Virus record (IMG/VR): IMGVR_UViG_3300045921_000191
Coordinates: 1-64,000 of that record
DNA length: 64,000 bases
Reading direction: 5' to 3' (one strand)
DNA from: a virus
This document shows, one piece after another, positions 6,930 to 13,894 of the stretch. How positions within the stretch are numbered: the stretch's first letter is position 1; each line of letters opens with the position of its first letter. The notes beneath the pieces are model-generated. The model saw only the letters and a list, made by a program, of their open reading frames with translations. It searched no databases and was not told where the DNA came from. The position numbers were made by a program, and so were the translations under genes.

Positions 6930-6958
6930 TTGACAAAACGTGTCAATAGTGCTATGCT
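6930..6958 (+). promoter_or_regulatory. strong promoter with perfect TTGACA-N5-TGTCAA operator
   Basis: TTGACA at 6930-6935, a 17-bp spacer and TATGCT at 6953-6958. The -35 box is the left arm of a perfect inverted repeat, TTGACA-aaacg-TGTCAA (6930-6946). It drives the rIIB-like gene and begins only 4 bp after the rIIA-like stop codon. Confidence 0.8.
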
Positions 6959-6992
6959 TAATAAAGATCATAAAAGGGAAAGGGAAACCAAA

Positions 6993-7916
6993 ATGAAAGT
7001 AAGTTATCACATCCTACCAAACTCAATTGCCTTGAGTTTTGAAGGAAAAATGTTCACTCTCCAAAAGGACGACTCTCGTTATTCTAAAGTCGTAGATGCA
7101 ATTAAAGCGGGCGATATGGAGTCAATTCCGTCACTCGTAGACGTGTCTAAGTTGCTCGAAGGATCTCCGTTCGAGCTAGTCGAAGGCGCGGTAGTTGTTC
7201 CAGGCGAAGGCGTATTGCCCGAAGCTTTGAGTCGACGCATCATTGCATTGCGCAACGAAGGCTTGCCTATTGAACCGCTAGTTAAATTTTGGGGCAAGCT
7301 TAAGCAAAACCCTTCCTATAACTCACGCCTAATGCTTTATAAGTTTCTAGAGCATAATGGGCATCCCTTGACTGAAGATGGCAACTTTATTGCCTATCGT
7401 GGTGTGTCAGAGGACTTTAAAGACAAGCATACTGGAAAGTTTGATAACTCAGTAGGTTCTGTGTGTGAAATTTCACGCGATCAAGTGGACGATAATCCTA
7501 ATAACACTTGCTCTAGTGGGCTGCATGTGGCGTGTTTTGATTACGCCAGAGGCTTTGGTGAACGACTTGTTGAAGTTGAAGTTGATCCTGCGGACGTAGT
7601 TGCAGTGCCTACTGATTATAACGGCACTAAAATGCGGGTATGTAAATTTGTAGTGGTGGCTGTGTGTGAAGAAATGCGTACCGAAGCGCTTTACGGCATC
7701 AAAGCCGCCGACGATATGCCTACCTTCGAATTTGAAGAGCATAGCGACAATCAAGAAACCATTGAAATGCTTAAAGAAGAGCGTGATTTAGTTGAAAGCT
7801 CTATTGAGGAATTTAACCCAATGCACGATTGTATTGAGGACCTAATTAAAATGCGTGACCGACTTAACGATTTGAATTTGAAAATTGAAGCTATGGAAAG
7901 TAAAGTGGCATCATGA
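6993..7916 (+). CDS. rIIB-like protein, 307 aa
   Basis: The protein matches the rIIB-like family of large phages: an N-terminal beta-rich domain, a central region (EALSRRIIALRNEGLPIEPL) and the family's conserved stretch containing GNFIAYRGVS, a Cys-Ser-Ser-Gly-Leu-His motif (SSGLHVACFDYARGF) and VCKFVVVAVCEE. In T4, rIIB partners rIIA. ATG 6993 is chosen because AGGGAAAGGGAAA precedes it and a promoter sits at 6930-6958; earlier in-frame starts lie inside the promoter. The C-terminal 60 residues are acidic and coiled-coil-like. The stop overlaps the next start. Confidence 0.75.
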   Translation: MKVSYHILPNSIALSFEGKMFTLQKDDSRYSKVVDAIKAGDMESIPSLVDVSKLLEGSPFELVEGAVVVPGEGVLPEALSRRIIALRNEGLPIEPLVKFWGKLKQNPSYNSRLMLYKFLEHNGHPLTEDGNFIAYRGVSEDFKDKHTGKFDNSVGSVCEISRDQVDDNPNNTCSSGLHVACFDYARGFGERLVEVEVDPADVVAVPTDYNGTKMRVCKFVVVAVCEEMRTEALYGIKAADDMPTFEFEEHSDNQETIEMLKEERDLVESSIEEFNPMHDCIEDLIKMRDRLNDLNLKIEAMESKVAS

Positions 7917-8158
7917 TTATCACTCAACAAATGATTCGAGATTGCCTTTATTACAAAGGTTCTTTGACTGCTTTGTCCTTGACAAAAGCACTTGGAATGC
8001 CTGATTATCAAGTCTTCACAGTGAATAGGCACTTACTTGCACTGCAAACGCAAGGCGACGCTTCGCCAGAGTACAATGCCCACGGCCACAAGGTTTGGAA
8101 CATTGCCGACTCGATTAGATTTATGCTAGATACCAGCAACAGGACGTTGATGGGCTAG
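7913..8158 (+). CDS. small possible winged-helix protein, 81 aa
   Basis: The ATG overlaps the stop of the rIIB-like gene (ATGA). Residues 2-60 read like a small winged helix: MIRDCLYYKGSLTALSLTKA, then a recognition-like helix (YQVFTVNRHLLALQTQG) and a short beta hairpin ending HKVWNIADSI. This is the layout of small replication-initiator or transcription-regulator modules, but the similarity is structural and weak. It could be a regulator of the palindromic promoters nearby; that is speculation. A hairpin follows at 8183. Confidence 0.5.
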   Translation: MIITQQMIRDCLYYKGSLTALSLTKALGMPDYQVFTVNRHLLALQTQGDASPEYNAHGHKVWNIADSIRFMLDTSNRTLMG

Positions 8159-8182
8159 AAAGATACTCCCTTCCTTCCCCTA

Positions 8183-8216
8183 GAGAGTGCTGTCAAACGG
8201 ATTTGGCAGTGCTCTC
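8183..8216 (+). terminator. 15-bp stem-loop after the rIIB operon
   Basis: Bases 8183-8197 pair with 8202-8216 over 15 positions, three of them G-U wobbles in RNA, with the loop CGGA. The wobbles mean the hairpin is strong only in the plus-strand transcript. The following bases are CACTTTAACG, a weak T-tract. It lies between the rII-like operon and the next promoter. Confidence 0.6.
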
Positions 8217-8235
8217 ACTTTAACGTGAACTTAAT

Positions 8236-8264
8236 TTGACTTAAAGAGTCAAGTTTGATAACCT
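8236..8264 (+). promoter_or_regulatory. promoter with perfect TTGACT-N5-AGTCAA operator
   Basis: TTGACT at 8236-8241, 17-bp spacer, TAACCT at 8259-8264. The -35 box is the left arm of a perfect inverted repeat TTGACT-taaag-AGTCAA (8236-8252). It precedes the lipoprotein gene at 8289. Confidence 0.7.
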
Positions 8265-8288
8265 AACAGAAGAAAGTGAGAATAAAAA

Positions 8289-9266
8289 ATGAAAAATAAA
8301 CTAACACTACTAATTATGTCCTTGATGCTCGCGGGTTGTGGTGACACTACCTATGTAGATACTCATGGCGACCGTATTGATGATTTGGAGCGTCGTGCAG
8401 ATCTTAACGACGCAATTAACGAACTTCAAAACCAGCTAATTCAAGCAAACAATGAAGCTATCGCACAAGAAGTCTCTGCTAGAATTGCTGGCGATAATTT
8501 GTTGACGGCCTTGATCGATCAAGAGAATGCTGCTCGAATTGCTGAAGACTTTGAACTTGCTAGCTCCCTTGCAGCTTCAATTGCCGCACAATCGGTGGTT
8601 AACGTGTTGGTTCAAATTCAAATTGCCAGCATCAAAAGCCGCTTTCCTGCAATTAACTCGACTTTGAACAGTTTGCAAGCACAGATCAACAATACAAACG
8701 CAAACCTGAATGCCTTGGAAGTGCAAATTAACTCCCTTAGCGCTAGTTTGACTAATTTGCAATTGCAACAAAACGCGCTTAGTGGCGATCTGGGCTTGCT
8801 TCAAGCCCAAGTTGCTGACTTGATTTTGCAAGTCAATGCACGAGGCGTGACTGTGTACGCTTGCAAACGTCCTGATAACTCGCTCTCGAAAGAACGCTTG
8901 TTCAAGATAGGTGATAAATTTTACGGAGCAATGAATTACGTTTCTACCGCATCGCAGCAAGTTATCACTGGCTCGTCTTCGGTAACGGTTAGCATTCCCA
9001 AGCTTTGCAGGAATAAAAACAATCACGACAAAACTAAACTGCCTAACAACGGTGGTCAGTGTACTCCTGCAAACGCCTGGGAAGTGGTTCCTGGCTCTGG
9101 CACGACTCAAACGATCCCTGCCTATACCACAGGCTCAACAACTGTAGTTACTAGCGTGCAAATTGCTCTTGAGGAATTGCTCTCTGGCTCTAATTACACC
9201 ACTACTGATGGTTCGGCGGCTTGTACCTTCAACGGCAACGGCACCAACTTGGTTCCCGTACAATAA
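8289..9266 (+). CDS. secreted lipoprotein with long coiled coil, 325 aa
   Basis: The N-terminus is a lipoprotein signal (MKNKLTLLIMSLMLAGCG; lipobox LAGC, lipidated Cys17). Residues of about 25-195 form a long coiled coil with repeated heptads (AINELQNQLIQANNEA; LNSLQAQINNTNANLNALEV; LQLQQNALSGDLGLLQAQV). A C-terminal domain of about 120 residues follows, with four cysteines and Ser/Thr-rich stretches. It should sit in the outer or inner membrane of the infected cell facing the periplasm or outside. Phage lipoproteins of this kind often block superinfection by binding receptors. The role here is inferred; no family match is certain. It heads a unit with the small exported protein behind it. 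Confidence 0.65.
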   Translation: MKNKLTLLIMSLMLAGCGDTTYVDTHGDRIDDLERRADLNDAINELQNQLIQANNEAIAQEVSARIAGDNLLTALIDQENAARIAEDFELASSLAASIAAQSVVNVLVQIQIASIKSRFPAINSTLNSLQAQINNTNANLNALEVQINSLSASLTNLQLQQNALSGDLGLLQAQVADLILQVNARGVTVYACKRPDNSLSKERLFKIGDKFYGAMNYVSTASQQVITGSSSVTVSIPKLCRNKNNHDKTKLPNNGGQCTPANAWEVVPGSGTTQTIPAYTTGSTTVVTSVQIALEELLSGSNYTTTDGSAACTFNGNGTNLVPVQ

Positions 9267-9277
9267 AGGAGATGACA

Positions 9278-9721
9278 ATGAAAAAGCTTATTACATTCGC
9301 AACTCTAGCTCTTAGTTTAAACGCCTTCGCAGTAGGGCCTGCGCCAAAAGCCCTCCAAGGTGGGAAGATCACTGTTACTACGGCAGACGGTAAGGTTTAT
9401 ACCTTCTCTTCTAATGAATACGCAGTAGTTAAACGCGGCACTGGCGACAAGGTTTTAACCTTGGCGGAAGGTAAAAGACTTTATCAAAGTGGGAAGTCTC
9501 AAGCCGAAGCAGAAGCTCCTAAAAATAGAATCACTGTTCATGGTGGTGTAGGATTTGATGGTAATAACGTCAAGTCTGATAACAACCAAACTACAGTTTC
9601 TGACAAACGCTCTCCCGTATTTGGAATGAGTTATAGCCGTAAAGTAAACAAAGACGTTTCCATTAGCGGCTCGGCTCTTACTAACTCTACTTTCCTTTTG
9701 GGAGTCGGAAAGGACTTCTAA
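9278..9721 (+). CDS. exported protein, possible small outer-membrane protein, 147 aa
   Basis: ATG 9278 follows AAAGGAGATGACA, a strong ribosome site; an upstream in-frame extension has none. MKKLITFATLALSLNAFA is a classic Sec signal peptide. The mature part begins with a beta-rich segment (GGKITVTTADGKVYTF) and a charged region. It ends in alternating strands (ITVHGGVGFDG; VFGMSYSRKVNKDVSISGSA; FLLGVGKDF) with a terminal Phe, the signature seen by the outer-membrane insertion machinery. Probably a small beta-barrel or periplasmic adhesin-like protein, co-expressed with the lipoprotein 11 nt upstream. A superinfection-exclusion or envelope-modifying role is plausible. Confidence 0.55.
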   Translation: MKKLITFATLALSLNAFAVGPAPKALQGGKITVTTADGKVYTFSSNEYAVVKRGTGDKVLTLAEGKRLYQSGKSQAEAEAPKNRITVHGGVGFDGNNVKSDNNQTTVSDKRSPVFGMSYSRKVNKDVSISGSALTNSTFLLGVGKDF

Positions 9722-9952
9722 ATGAGAGTGAGGAAGTTCAAACAAGGAGCTGTGATCCGAAGCATGAGAGAGTTACAAGAAGCTTTCGAAGCCCAAGATC
9801 ACATCTTCTGGGACTCTAGACCTACGCATCGAGCATGGATGATGTCGATGCACTACCACACTCTGCTGATCTACGTTAGGGGGCACCTTCATAGGGCAGA
9901 ACTAACTGATGAATGGGAGGCCATAGATTATGAAACACGTAAAGTCATCTGA
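9722..9952 (+). CDS. hypothetical protein, 76 aa
   Basis: The ATG follows the previous stop directly (TAAATG). The product is basic and aromatic with several His and Trp residues (FWDSRPTHRAWMMSMHYHTL) and no signal or membrane segment. It overlaps the start of the next gene by 22 bases. No family recognised. Confidence 0.5.
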   Translation: MRVRKFKQGAVIRSMRELQEAFEAQDHIFWDSRPTHRAWMMSMHYHTLLIYVRGHLHRAELTDEWEAIDYETRKVI

Positions 9953-10155
9953 TCCTAGGAAAAAAACGTATAACGGACGCTCTCAAAAAGCTAACTGGGG
10001 CTAACAAAGTGACCCTGGTAGTTGATAATGAGAATGGAACGTTCTCTGGACATTGCCTAAAAGGTGGGCGTCACGGTTACGACAGTCTGGGAACACATAG
10101 CGTTAGCATTGACTTCTCAAATGCTGAGCTGGAAAGTCTACGGAATCTAAAATGA
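9931..10155 (+). CDS. hypothetical protein, 74 aa
   Basis: The frame starts inside the end of the previous gene and runs MKHVKSSDPRKKRITDALKK, then LTGANKVTLVVDNENGTFSG, then a Gly/His-rich turn, ending ELESLRNLK. The strand-turn-strand pattern in the middle looks like real protein. GGGAGGCC lies about 9 nt before the ATG. The stop overlaps the next ATG (ATGA), the coupling seen throughout this phage. No family recognised. Confidence 0.55.
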
Positions 10156-10367
10156 AACCCTCAGAAGCTCATCTTAAAGCTAAACGCCAAATAGTAGAGG
10201 CTTTGGATCGTAGAATTACTGAGCTTGGAAAGCAAGTCAAAGTACTAGCTCTAGCCGATATGCGTAATAACTTCTACTGGGAAATGCACTCTAGACTGGA
10301 GGAGCTAGAGACGTTTCGTGATTATGTCCGTAATCATATTTTGTGGAATCTAAAGGATGGGGAATAA
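10152..10367 (+). CDS. hypothetical helical protein, 71 aa
   Basis: It starts in the stop of the preceding gene. Nearly all helix: HLKAKRQIVEALDRRITELG, then EMHSRLEELETFRDYVRN. The heptad pattern suggests a coiled coil or dimer. No signal peptide, no catalytic motif, no family recognised. It is followed immediately by the frameshifted membrane-protein gene. Confidence 0.55.
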   Translation: MKPSEAHLKAKRQIVEALDRRITELGKQVKVLALADMRNNFYWEMHSRLEELETFRDYVRNHILWNLKDGE

Positions 10368-10368
10368 T

Positions 10369-10567
10369 ATGAAAGCTCTGGAATTTTTGTTTACGGTCTT
10401 GTTTGTGCTAACTGTTAATATCGTATTATCTGCTTTTTGTTAAACTAGGTTGGAATTTATTCGCAGTGCCTATGTTTGGCGCTCCCTCAATGGGTTGGAT
10501 GGCGGCATTTGGCTTTGGCATTCTCACTAACGCTTTTAGACAAAACGTTAAGGTGCAAAAGGACTAA
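10369..10567 (+). pseudogene. small two-helix membrane protein, frame interrupted at a T5 run
   Basis: The frame from ATG 10369 encodes MKALEFLFTVLFVLTVNIVL, then SAFC, and stops at 10441-10443. The +1 frame then reads FVKLGWNLFAVPMFGAPSMG, then WMAAFGFGILTNAFRQNV, and ends at 10567. Shifting frame at the TTTTT run (10434-10438) joins both into a sensible 65-residue protein with two membrane segments. Either one extra T has broken the gene, the base is an assembly error, or frameshifting is programmed. GGATGGGGAATAAT is the ribosome site. The end overlaps the converging gene on the other strand by 4 bases. Confidence 0.5.
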
Positions 10568-10863
10568 GAACGATCTTCCAAATATTGCCGAAGCTCAGCA
10601 ATGAATGCTGGGCCTTTCTCTTTCAGTAAGGTAATAGCTGTTTTATTCTCTTTGTGTGGGATTGGTTTAGTTATAAACTCCAAAGTCTCTTGGAGAGTGA
10701 ATCCGAATTCCAGTTTATTTCCATAAGCAAGGAAATGAACCAATTCAATTAAGTCTTTTTCAAATCGGGACAGTTTTACAGCAGACGAAGGTCTTTTAGG
10801 ACTAACCGCATTTGATTGTCCACGTTCGATAGAACTTTTTGGCCTTGTTCGTCTTTTGTGCAT
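10564..10863 (-). CDS. hypothetical protein, 99 aa
   Basis: The start overlaps the end of the Rrf2-like gene by 88 bases in another frame, but a textbook ribosome site (AAGGAGACAAAGTT) sits before the ATG. The N-terminal 30 residues are very basic (MHKRRTRPKSSIERGQ) and probably unstructured. The remainder is helical (LSRFEKDLIELVHFLAYGNK; ITLLKEKGPAFIAELRQYL). It might bind nucleic acid or the regulator encoded just upstream. No family recognised. Confidence 0.55.
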   Translation of the reverse strand: MHKRRTRPKSSIERGQSNAVSPKRPSSAVKLSRFEKDLIELVHFLAYGNKLEFGFTLQETLEFITKPIPHKENKTAITLLKEKGPAFIAELRQYLEDRS

Positions 10864-11123
10864 AACTTTGTCTCCTTGGTGCTATAAAGTGCATTGTTCA
10901 CATCTAACACGTTAATCTCTTTTTTCTTTTGAACATATCCACCGCCAGGACCTTTTTTAGAAGTAATAAGACCTTCCATGCGAAGAAGTCTAGCAATTTG
11001 AGCCATGAAGTAAGAGCTAATCTTATACTCTTTCGCGAGCACGGCTATTCTAACTGGCTCCCCTCTTGACTTCCTAACCGCGTTTAGCAGCAAGATTGCA
11101 TATTGAAACTTAACGTCTAACAT
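10776..11123 (-). CDS. Rrf2-family transcription regulator, 115 aa
   Basis: The product has the Rrf2 winged-helix layout: YAILLLNAVRKSRGEPVRIA, recognition helix region ISSYFMAQIARLLRMEGLI, then SKKGPGGGYVQKKK, where GPGGGY is the family's wing motif. Bacterial Rrf2 proteins such as IscR, NsrR and CymR often use three cysteines to hold an Fe-S cluster; here only one Cys lies in the corresponding region, so a cluster sensor is unlikely. The likely role is regulation of phage or host genes. The ATG follows ACAGGAGTAATT, 2 nt after the protease gene's stop, so it is at the end of the leftward cluster starting at 13790. Confidence 0.65.
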   Translation of the reverse strand: MLDVKFQYAILLLNAVRKSRGEPVRIAVLAKEYKISSYFMAQIARLLRMEGLITSKKGPGGGYVQKKKEINVLDVNNALYSTKETKLCTKDEQGQKVLSNVDNQMRLVLKDLRLL

Positions 11124-11125
11124 AA

Positions 11126-11842
11126 TTACTCCTGTAAAACTCCAAATTGTCTCAAAAACAATCGTACATGTGATAAAGGAACATACATTCCTAAATCTGG
11201 CTCTCTAGATCTACTAGACGAAGCCATTCTAGCAACAATTCCTACTAATTCGTTATCTTCATTAAATACTCCAGACCCTGAAGCTCCTGGACGAACTTTA
11301 ATTTTAGCAACAGTGTGTTGCATACTATCTGCGTAATCTTTACCAATCACTTCACCGTATTCAGTAGTACCTTCTTGTCCGAAAGGCGAGCCGTGAGTAT
11401 AAATCTTTTGTTGCGGTTTGGCGGGCTCTTTAGCAAGTTTTACTACAGCTAGATTTTTAGCTTCCAGATGAATAAGGCATAAATCTGAATTTAAAGCTAC
11501 CGAAATAATTTGTCCAACAATAGGCCGCTTATTCATAGGCTTTGCAAATACCAATACAAAACTAGCAACTGGAATTTTCTGATCTTTAAGTTCTTTAGAA
11601 GTTTGTCGAGAGCCATGACATACGTGTTTATTGGTGACGATTAGAGATCCATCAGAATCCGATTTAACAACCACTCCACTGCCTTGGCCATGTCTAGTTA
11701 GTATAGTATAGGTAGCATCTTTGACGTTTTGAAGACCGTTTGCTTTAGCGGCCTCAGAGTATCCTGCTGAGATCATTCCTAGGCCTAAACCTGAAGAGAA
11801 TAATAGAGAAGACGATATTAATATGGATTTTAACTTTTTCAT
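11126..11842 (-). CDS. secreted trypsin-like serine protease, 238 aa
   Basis: An N-terminal hydrophobic signal (MKKLKSILISSSLLFSSGLG) is followed by a chymotrypsin-fold domain with the catalytic triad in order: TNKHVC (His73), NSDLCLI (Asp120) and RPGASGSGVF (Ser188 in GASG). The spacing matches HtrA/trypsin-like proteases but no PDZ domain follows. It should act in the periplasm or outside the cell. Such a protease is unusual for a phage; possible targets are envelope proteins during infection or host defence factors. Ribosome site AAAGGAACCA. It lies in a cluster with ClpP-like and FKBP-like genes. Confidence 0.75.
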   Translation of the reverse strand: MKKLKSILISSSLLFSSGLGLGMISAGYSEAAKANGLQNVKDATYTILTRHGQGSGVVVKSDSDGSLIVTNKHVCHGSRQTSKELKDQKIPVASFVLVFAKPMNKRPIVGQIISVALNSDLCLIHLEAKNLAVVKLAKEPAKPQQKIYTHGSPFGQEGTTEYGEVIGKDYADSMQHTVAKIKVRPGASGSGVFNEDNELVGIVARMASSSRSREPDLGMYVPLSHVRLFLRQFGVLQE

Positions 11843-11851
11843 TGGTTCCTT

Positions 11852-12094
11852 TTAATTTGCCGTATTCGGATCAGTGTTTGGCGGGGAAGCTGCTGCTGTT
11901 AGCGCTTCTGTAATTCTATTGATGACTTCGATTTGTTCTTCTAAAGATTCAAGAAAGTGCTGCTCGTCGGGAGCGAGAGTACTTATAGCCTGAAGATAAG
12001 CATCGTTCAGATCGTCTAAATACACATATAGAGCTTTCAAACTACCTACGTACAAGTTCTTTTTAACTAACATTAAATTAGATGAATCATTCAT
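11852..12094 (-). CDS. hypothetical protein, 80 aa
   Basis: Mostly helical and acidic (LKALYVYLDDLNDAYLQAIS; FLESLEEQIEVINRITEALT), ending in a Pro/Asn/Thr-rich tail (SPPNTDPNTAN). AGAGGAATAG precedes the ATG. It sits between the ClpP-like and trypsin-like protease genes with gaps of 5 and 9 bases, so it is in the same transcript. It could be a structural or adaptor protein. No family recognised. Confidence 0.5.
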   Translation of the reverse strand: MNDSSNLMLVKKNLYVGSLKALYVYLDDLNDAYLQAISTLAPDEQHFLESLEEQIEVINRITEALTAAASPPNTDPNTAN

Positions 12095-12099
12095 TAGAG

Positions 12100-12672
12100 C
12101 TATTCCTCTGTTCCTACGACTTTATCTGCTAGACCCAGCGCTACTGCTTGCTTCGCTTCCAAGATAAAATCGGTTCCACATTTCTTTTCCCAGTATGAAG
12201 TGGGCTTTCCAGATTTCTCAGCATAAATTTCATACATACGTTTTCTAATGATTTTAGAATGCTTTGCCCAGGCTTCAAAGTCGCGAGTATTTCCAACATA
12301 TCCATCGCTACCGTCATGAATCATGAAAGTAACTCCTGGATGCAGAATTCGCTCATCTGCGGCTTGAAGTATTACAGTGGCCATGGACATACAATTACCA
12401 TAAACTTCTATAGTAATATGCGCTGGACAAGCCTTAATAGCATCATAAATTGCCATGCCATGAGTCCAATATCCACCAGCAGAGTTAAGAATAAGCCTAA
12501 TCTCTTTACCAGCATCAGCAGTAACAAATAGGTGCAACGCCTTAATGACCCTTTCGGCCATCAAAGCGTCAACACCATCTTCAGACGCGTCTCCGACAAA
12601 GATTGTGCGCGTTTCCGTATGCAAATCATAGTCAAAGAATCTATCAATTGAATCTTTAGGAAGACGCGCCAT
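12100..12672 (-). CDS. ClpP-like serine protease, 190 aa
   Basis: The ClpP/crotonase fold is clear: a beta strand then ILNSAGGYWTHGMAIYDAIK (oxyanion and binding strand), the nucleophile in YGNCMSMATVILQAAD (Ser96), the catalytic His in TFMIHDGS (His119) and a C-terminal GTDF-to-GLADKVV segment where the Asp is expected. Length is close to bacterial ClpP (about 195). In phages, ClpP-like proteins often serve as prohead protease; free proteolysis with a host Clp ATPase is the alternative. Here it lies beside FKBP-like and trypsin-like genes and away from the portal, so either role is open. Confidence 0.75.
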   Translation of the reverse strand: MARLPKDSIDRFFDYDLHTETRTIFVGDASEDGVDALMAERVIKALHLFVTADAGKEIRLILNSAGGYWTHGMAIYDAIKACPAHITIEVYGNCMSMATVILQAADERILHPGVTFMIHDGSDGYVGNTRDFEAWAKHSKIIRKRMYEIYAEKSGKPTSYWEKKCGTDFILEAKQAVALGLADKVVGTEE

Positions 12673-12686
12673 TTTGAACCCCGTTC

Positions 12687-13241
12687 TTATGCTTCTTGAC
12701 CTTGATCAACTTCTTCAGTTTTAGATTTAGATTTCTCAGCAGCTTCTCTAGCAAGCTTGGCTTGAAGAGCTTGAACAGCGCTTTCGCCTTCGCGGAAGAC
12801 TTTAATGACTTGAACAAAAAAGTTAACGGTTTTGCTAGCAAGTTCAGGAGAATAATTTTCAGGGAAAGTGATTTTAAGATTAGCAGTTTCTCCAGCTTTC
12901 AATCCGATAAGTTGTTCTTCAAATCCAGGAACAAAACCGTTGGAACCAATCTCAACTGCTGCACCAAAATCAGTGCCGCCTTTGAAAGTTTCACCAAGAG
13001 TACCATCCTCGTTAACCAATTGGCCAAGATAGTCCACCAAAACAGTGTCACCTTTAGCCGCTGCTTCAGAAGTTTCAGAAGCGCGAAGAGTATTAGCAAT
13101 GCCCTGAATTGTATGAGAAAGTTGACGAACATTCTGAATAGCTTGCATCGCAGTATTAACTGCGAATTGAGCACGACCTTGAATATTATCTTGCACTTCT
13201 CGTTTAGTCATTGCCTGTTTGTTTTTGTTAAATCCGCTCAT
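12687..13241 (-). CDS. FKBP-type peptidyl-prolyl isomerase, trigger-factor-like, 184 aa
   Basis: Residues about 62-150 form an FKBP domain: GDTVLVDYLGQLVNEDG, then FKGGTDFGAAVEIGSNGFVP, then GFEEQLIGLKAGETANLKIT and FPENYSPELA. The order and the GFEEQLIGLKAGE motif match the isomerase domain of trigger factor and SlyD-type FKBPs. The N-terminal 60 residues are helical and Gln-rich; the tail is charged (KSKSKTEEVDQGQEA). It probably catalyses proline isomerisation or chaperones phage structural proteins. Phage-encoded FKBPs are rare. The start follows AAGGAGATAATA. It lies directly upstream of the ClpP-like gene in the transcript. Confidence 0.75.
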   Translation of the reverse strand: MSGFNKNKQAMTKREVQDNIQGRAQFAVNTAMQAIQNVRQLSHTIQGIANTLRASETSEAAAKGDTVLVDYLGQLVNEDGTLGETFKGGTDFGAAVEIGSNGFVPGFEEQLIGLKAGETANLKITFPENYSPELASKTVNFFVQVIKVFREGESAVQALQAKLAREAAEKSKSKTEEVDQGQEA

Positions 13242-13253
13242 TATTATCTCCTT

Positions 13254-13790
13254 TTATTCTTGAACTTCAATGTCTTCTTTAGGGACGTTAAATTGATAAC
13301 CTTCTTTAGTACGAAGGTTTACAAAACCATCTGGACGAACCATATTAACCAAAACTTCCATACCTGAAAAGGCTTTGGATTTTTGAGAAGGATGAATATT
13401 CTCGGTGTGAAGCAAAGTTGCTTTGCGGCCTGCAAGAGCATTGATCTGTCCCATAGGAATCTCATCATTAGATGGGCCAAACTTTACTTTTTCAGATAAC
13501 TTATTATCGCCTTTTTGAACCGTTGCGGCTCCGTTTGAACGTTTTTTAACAGTTTCTGATAATTGTTTAAGAATTTGAATATCTTCGCTATTAAGAGCTT
13601 CGGCTTGTTCTGGAATCTGATCCAAGTTCTCGGCACGCTTTGTGCAATAATCTTTAAGTTCTTGAACAATTTGCTCTTGAACGTCTTTAGGAAACCTATT
13701 CCCCCTACCAAAAGAAATTGATACAGCTAAGAACGCGTTTTTTAATGCCAATTCTCGTTGCAATTCCTTAATTTTAGCATCTAAAGACAT
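13254..13790 (-). CDS. hypothetical protein, 178 aa
   Basis: The N-terminal 80 residues are helical and charged (LDAKIKELQRELALKNAFLA; VQEQIVQELKDYCTKRAENL). The C-terminal 70 residues look like a small beta domain (FSGMEVLVNMVRPDGFVNLR, then GYQFNVPKEDIEV). ATG 13790 has AGAGAGG 7 nt upstream. It is the first gene of the leftward cluster (this gene, FKBP, ClpP-like, 80-aa, protease, Rrf2), driven by the promoter at 13816-13844. A scaffold or chaperone-related role would fit the neighbours, but no family is recognised. Confidence 0.55.
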   Translation of the reverse strand: MSLDAKIKELQRELALKNAFLAVSISFGRGNRFPKDVQEQIVQELKDYCTKRAENLDQIPEQAEALNSEDIQILKQLSETVKKRSNGAATVQKGDNKLSEKVKFGPSNDEIPMGQINALAGRKATLLHTENIHPSQKSKAFSGMEVLVNMVRPDGFVNLRTKEGYQFNVPKEDIEVQE

Positions 13791-13815
13791 CAAGACCTCT
13801 CTTTCTTAGAATTTA

Positions 13816-13844
13816 AGCATAACATGGGATACCTGATAGATCAA
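13816..13844 (-). promoter_or_regulatory. leftward promoter of the proteostasis cluster
   Basis: On the minus strand TTGATC (13844-13839), a 17-bp spacer and TATGCT (13821-13816). TATGCT is the -10 also used by the rightward promoter 40 bp away. A second minus-strand TTGACT (13874-13869) overlaps the shared operator and may give an additional start. Confidence 0.6.
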
Positions 13845-13857
13845 GTATATTTTTAAC

Positions 13858-13886
13858 TTGACAATTTGAGTCAAGTATAGTATGCT
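13858..13886 (+). promoter_or_regulatory. rightward promoter with TTGACA-N5-AGTCAA operator, leaderless
   Basis: TTGACA at 13858-13863, 17-bp spacer, TATGCT at 13881-13886. The inverted repeat TTGACA-atttg-AGTCAA spans 13858-13874. Only 8 bases separate the -10 from the ATG at 13895, so transcription should start 2-3 nt before the start codon, leaving no room for a ribosome site. Confidence 0.75.
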
Positions 13887-13894
13887 GTAAAGGT

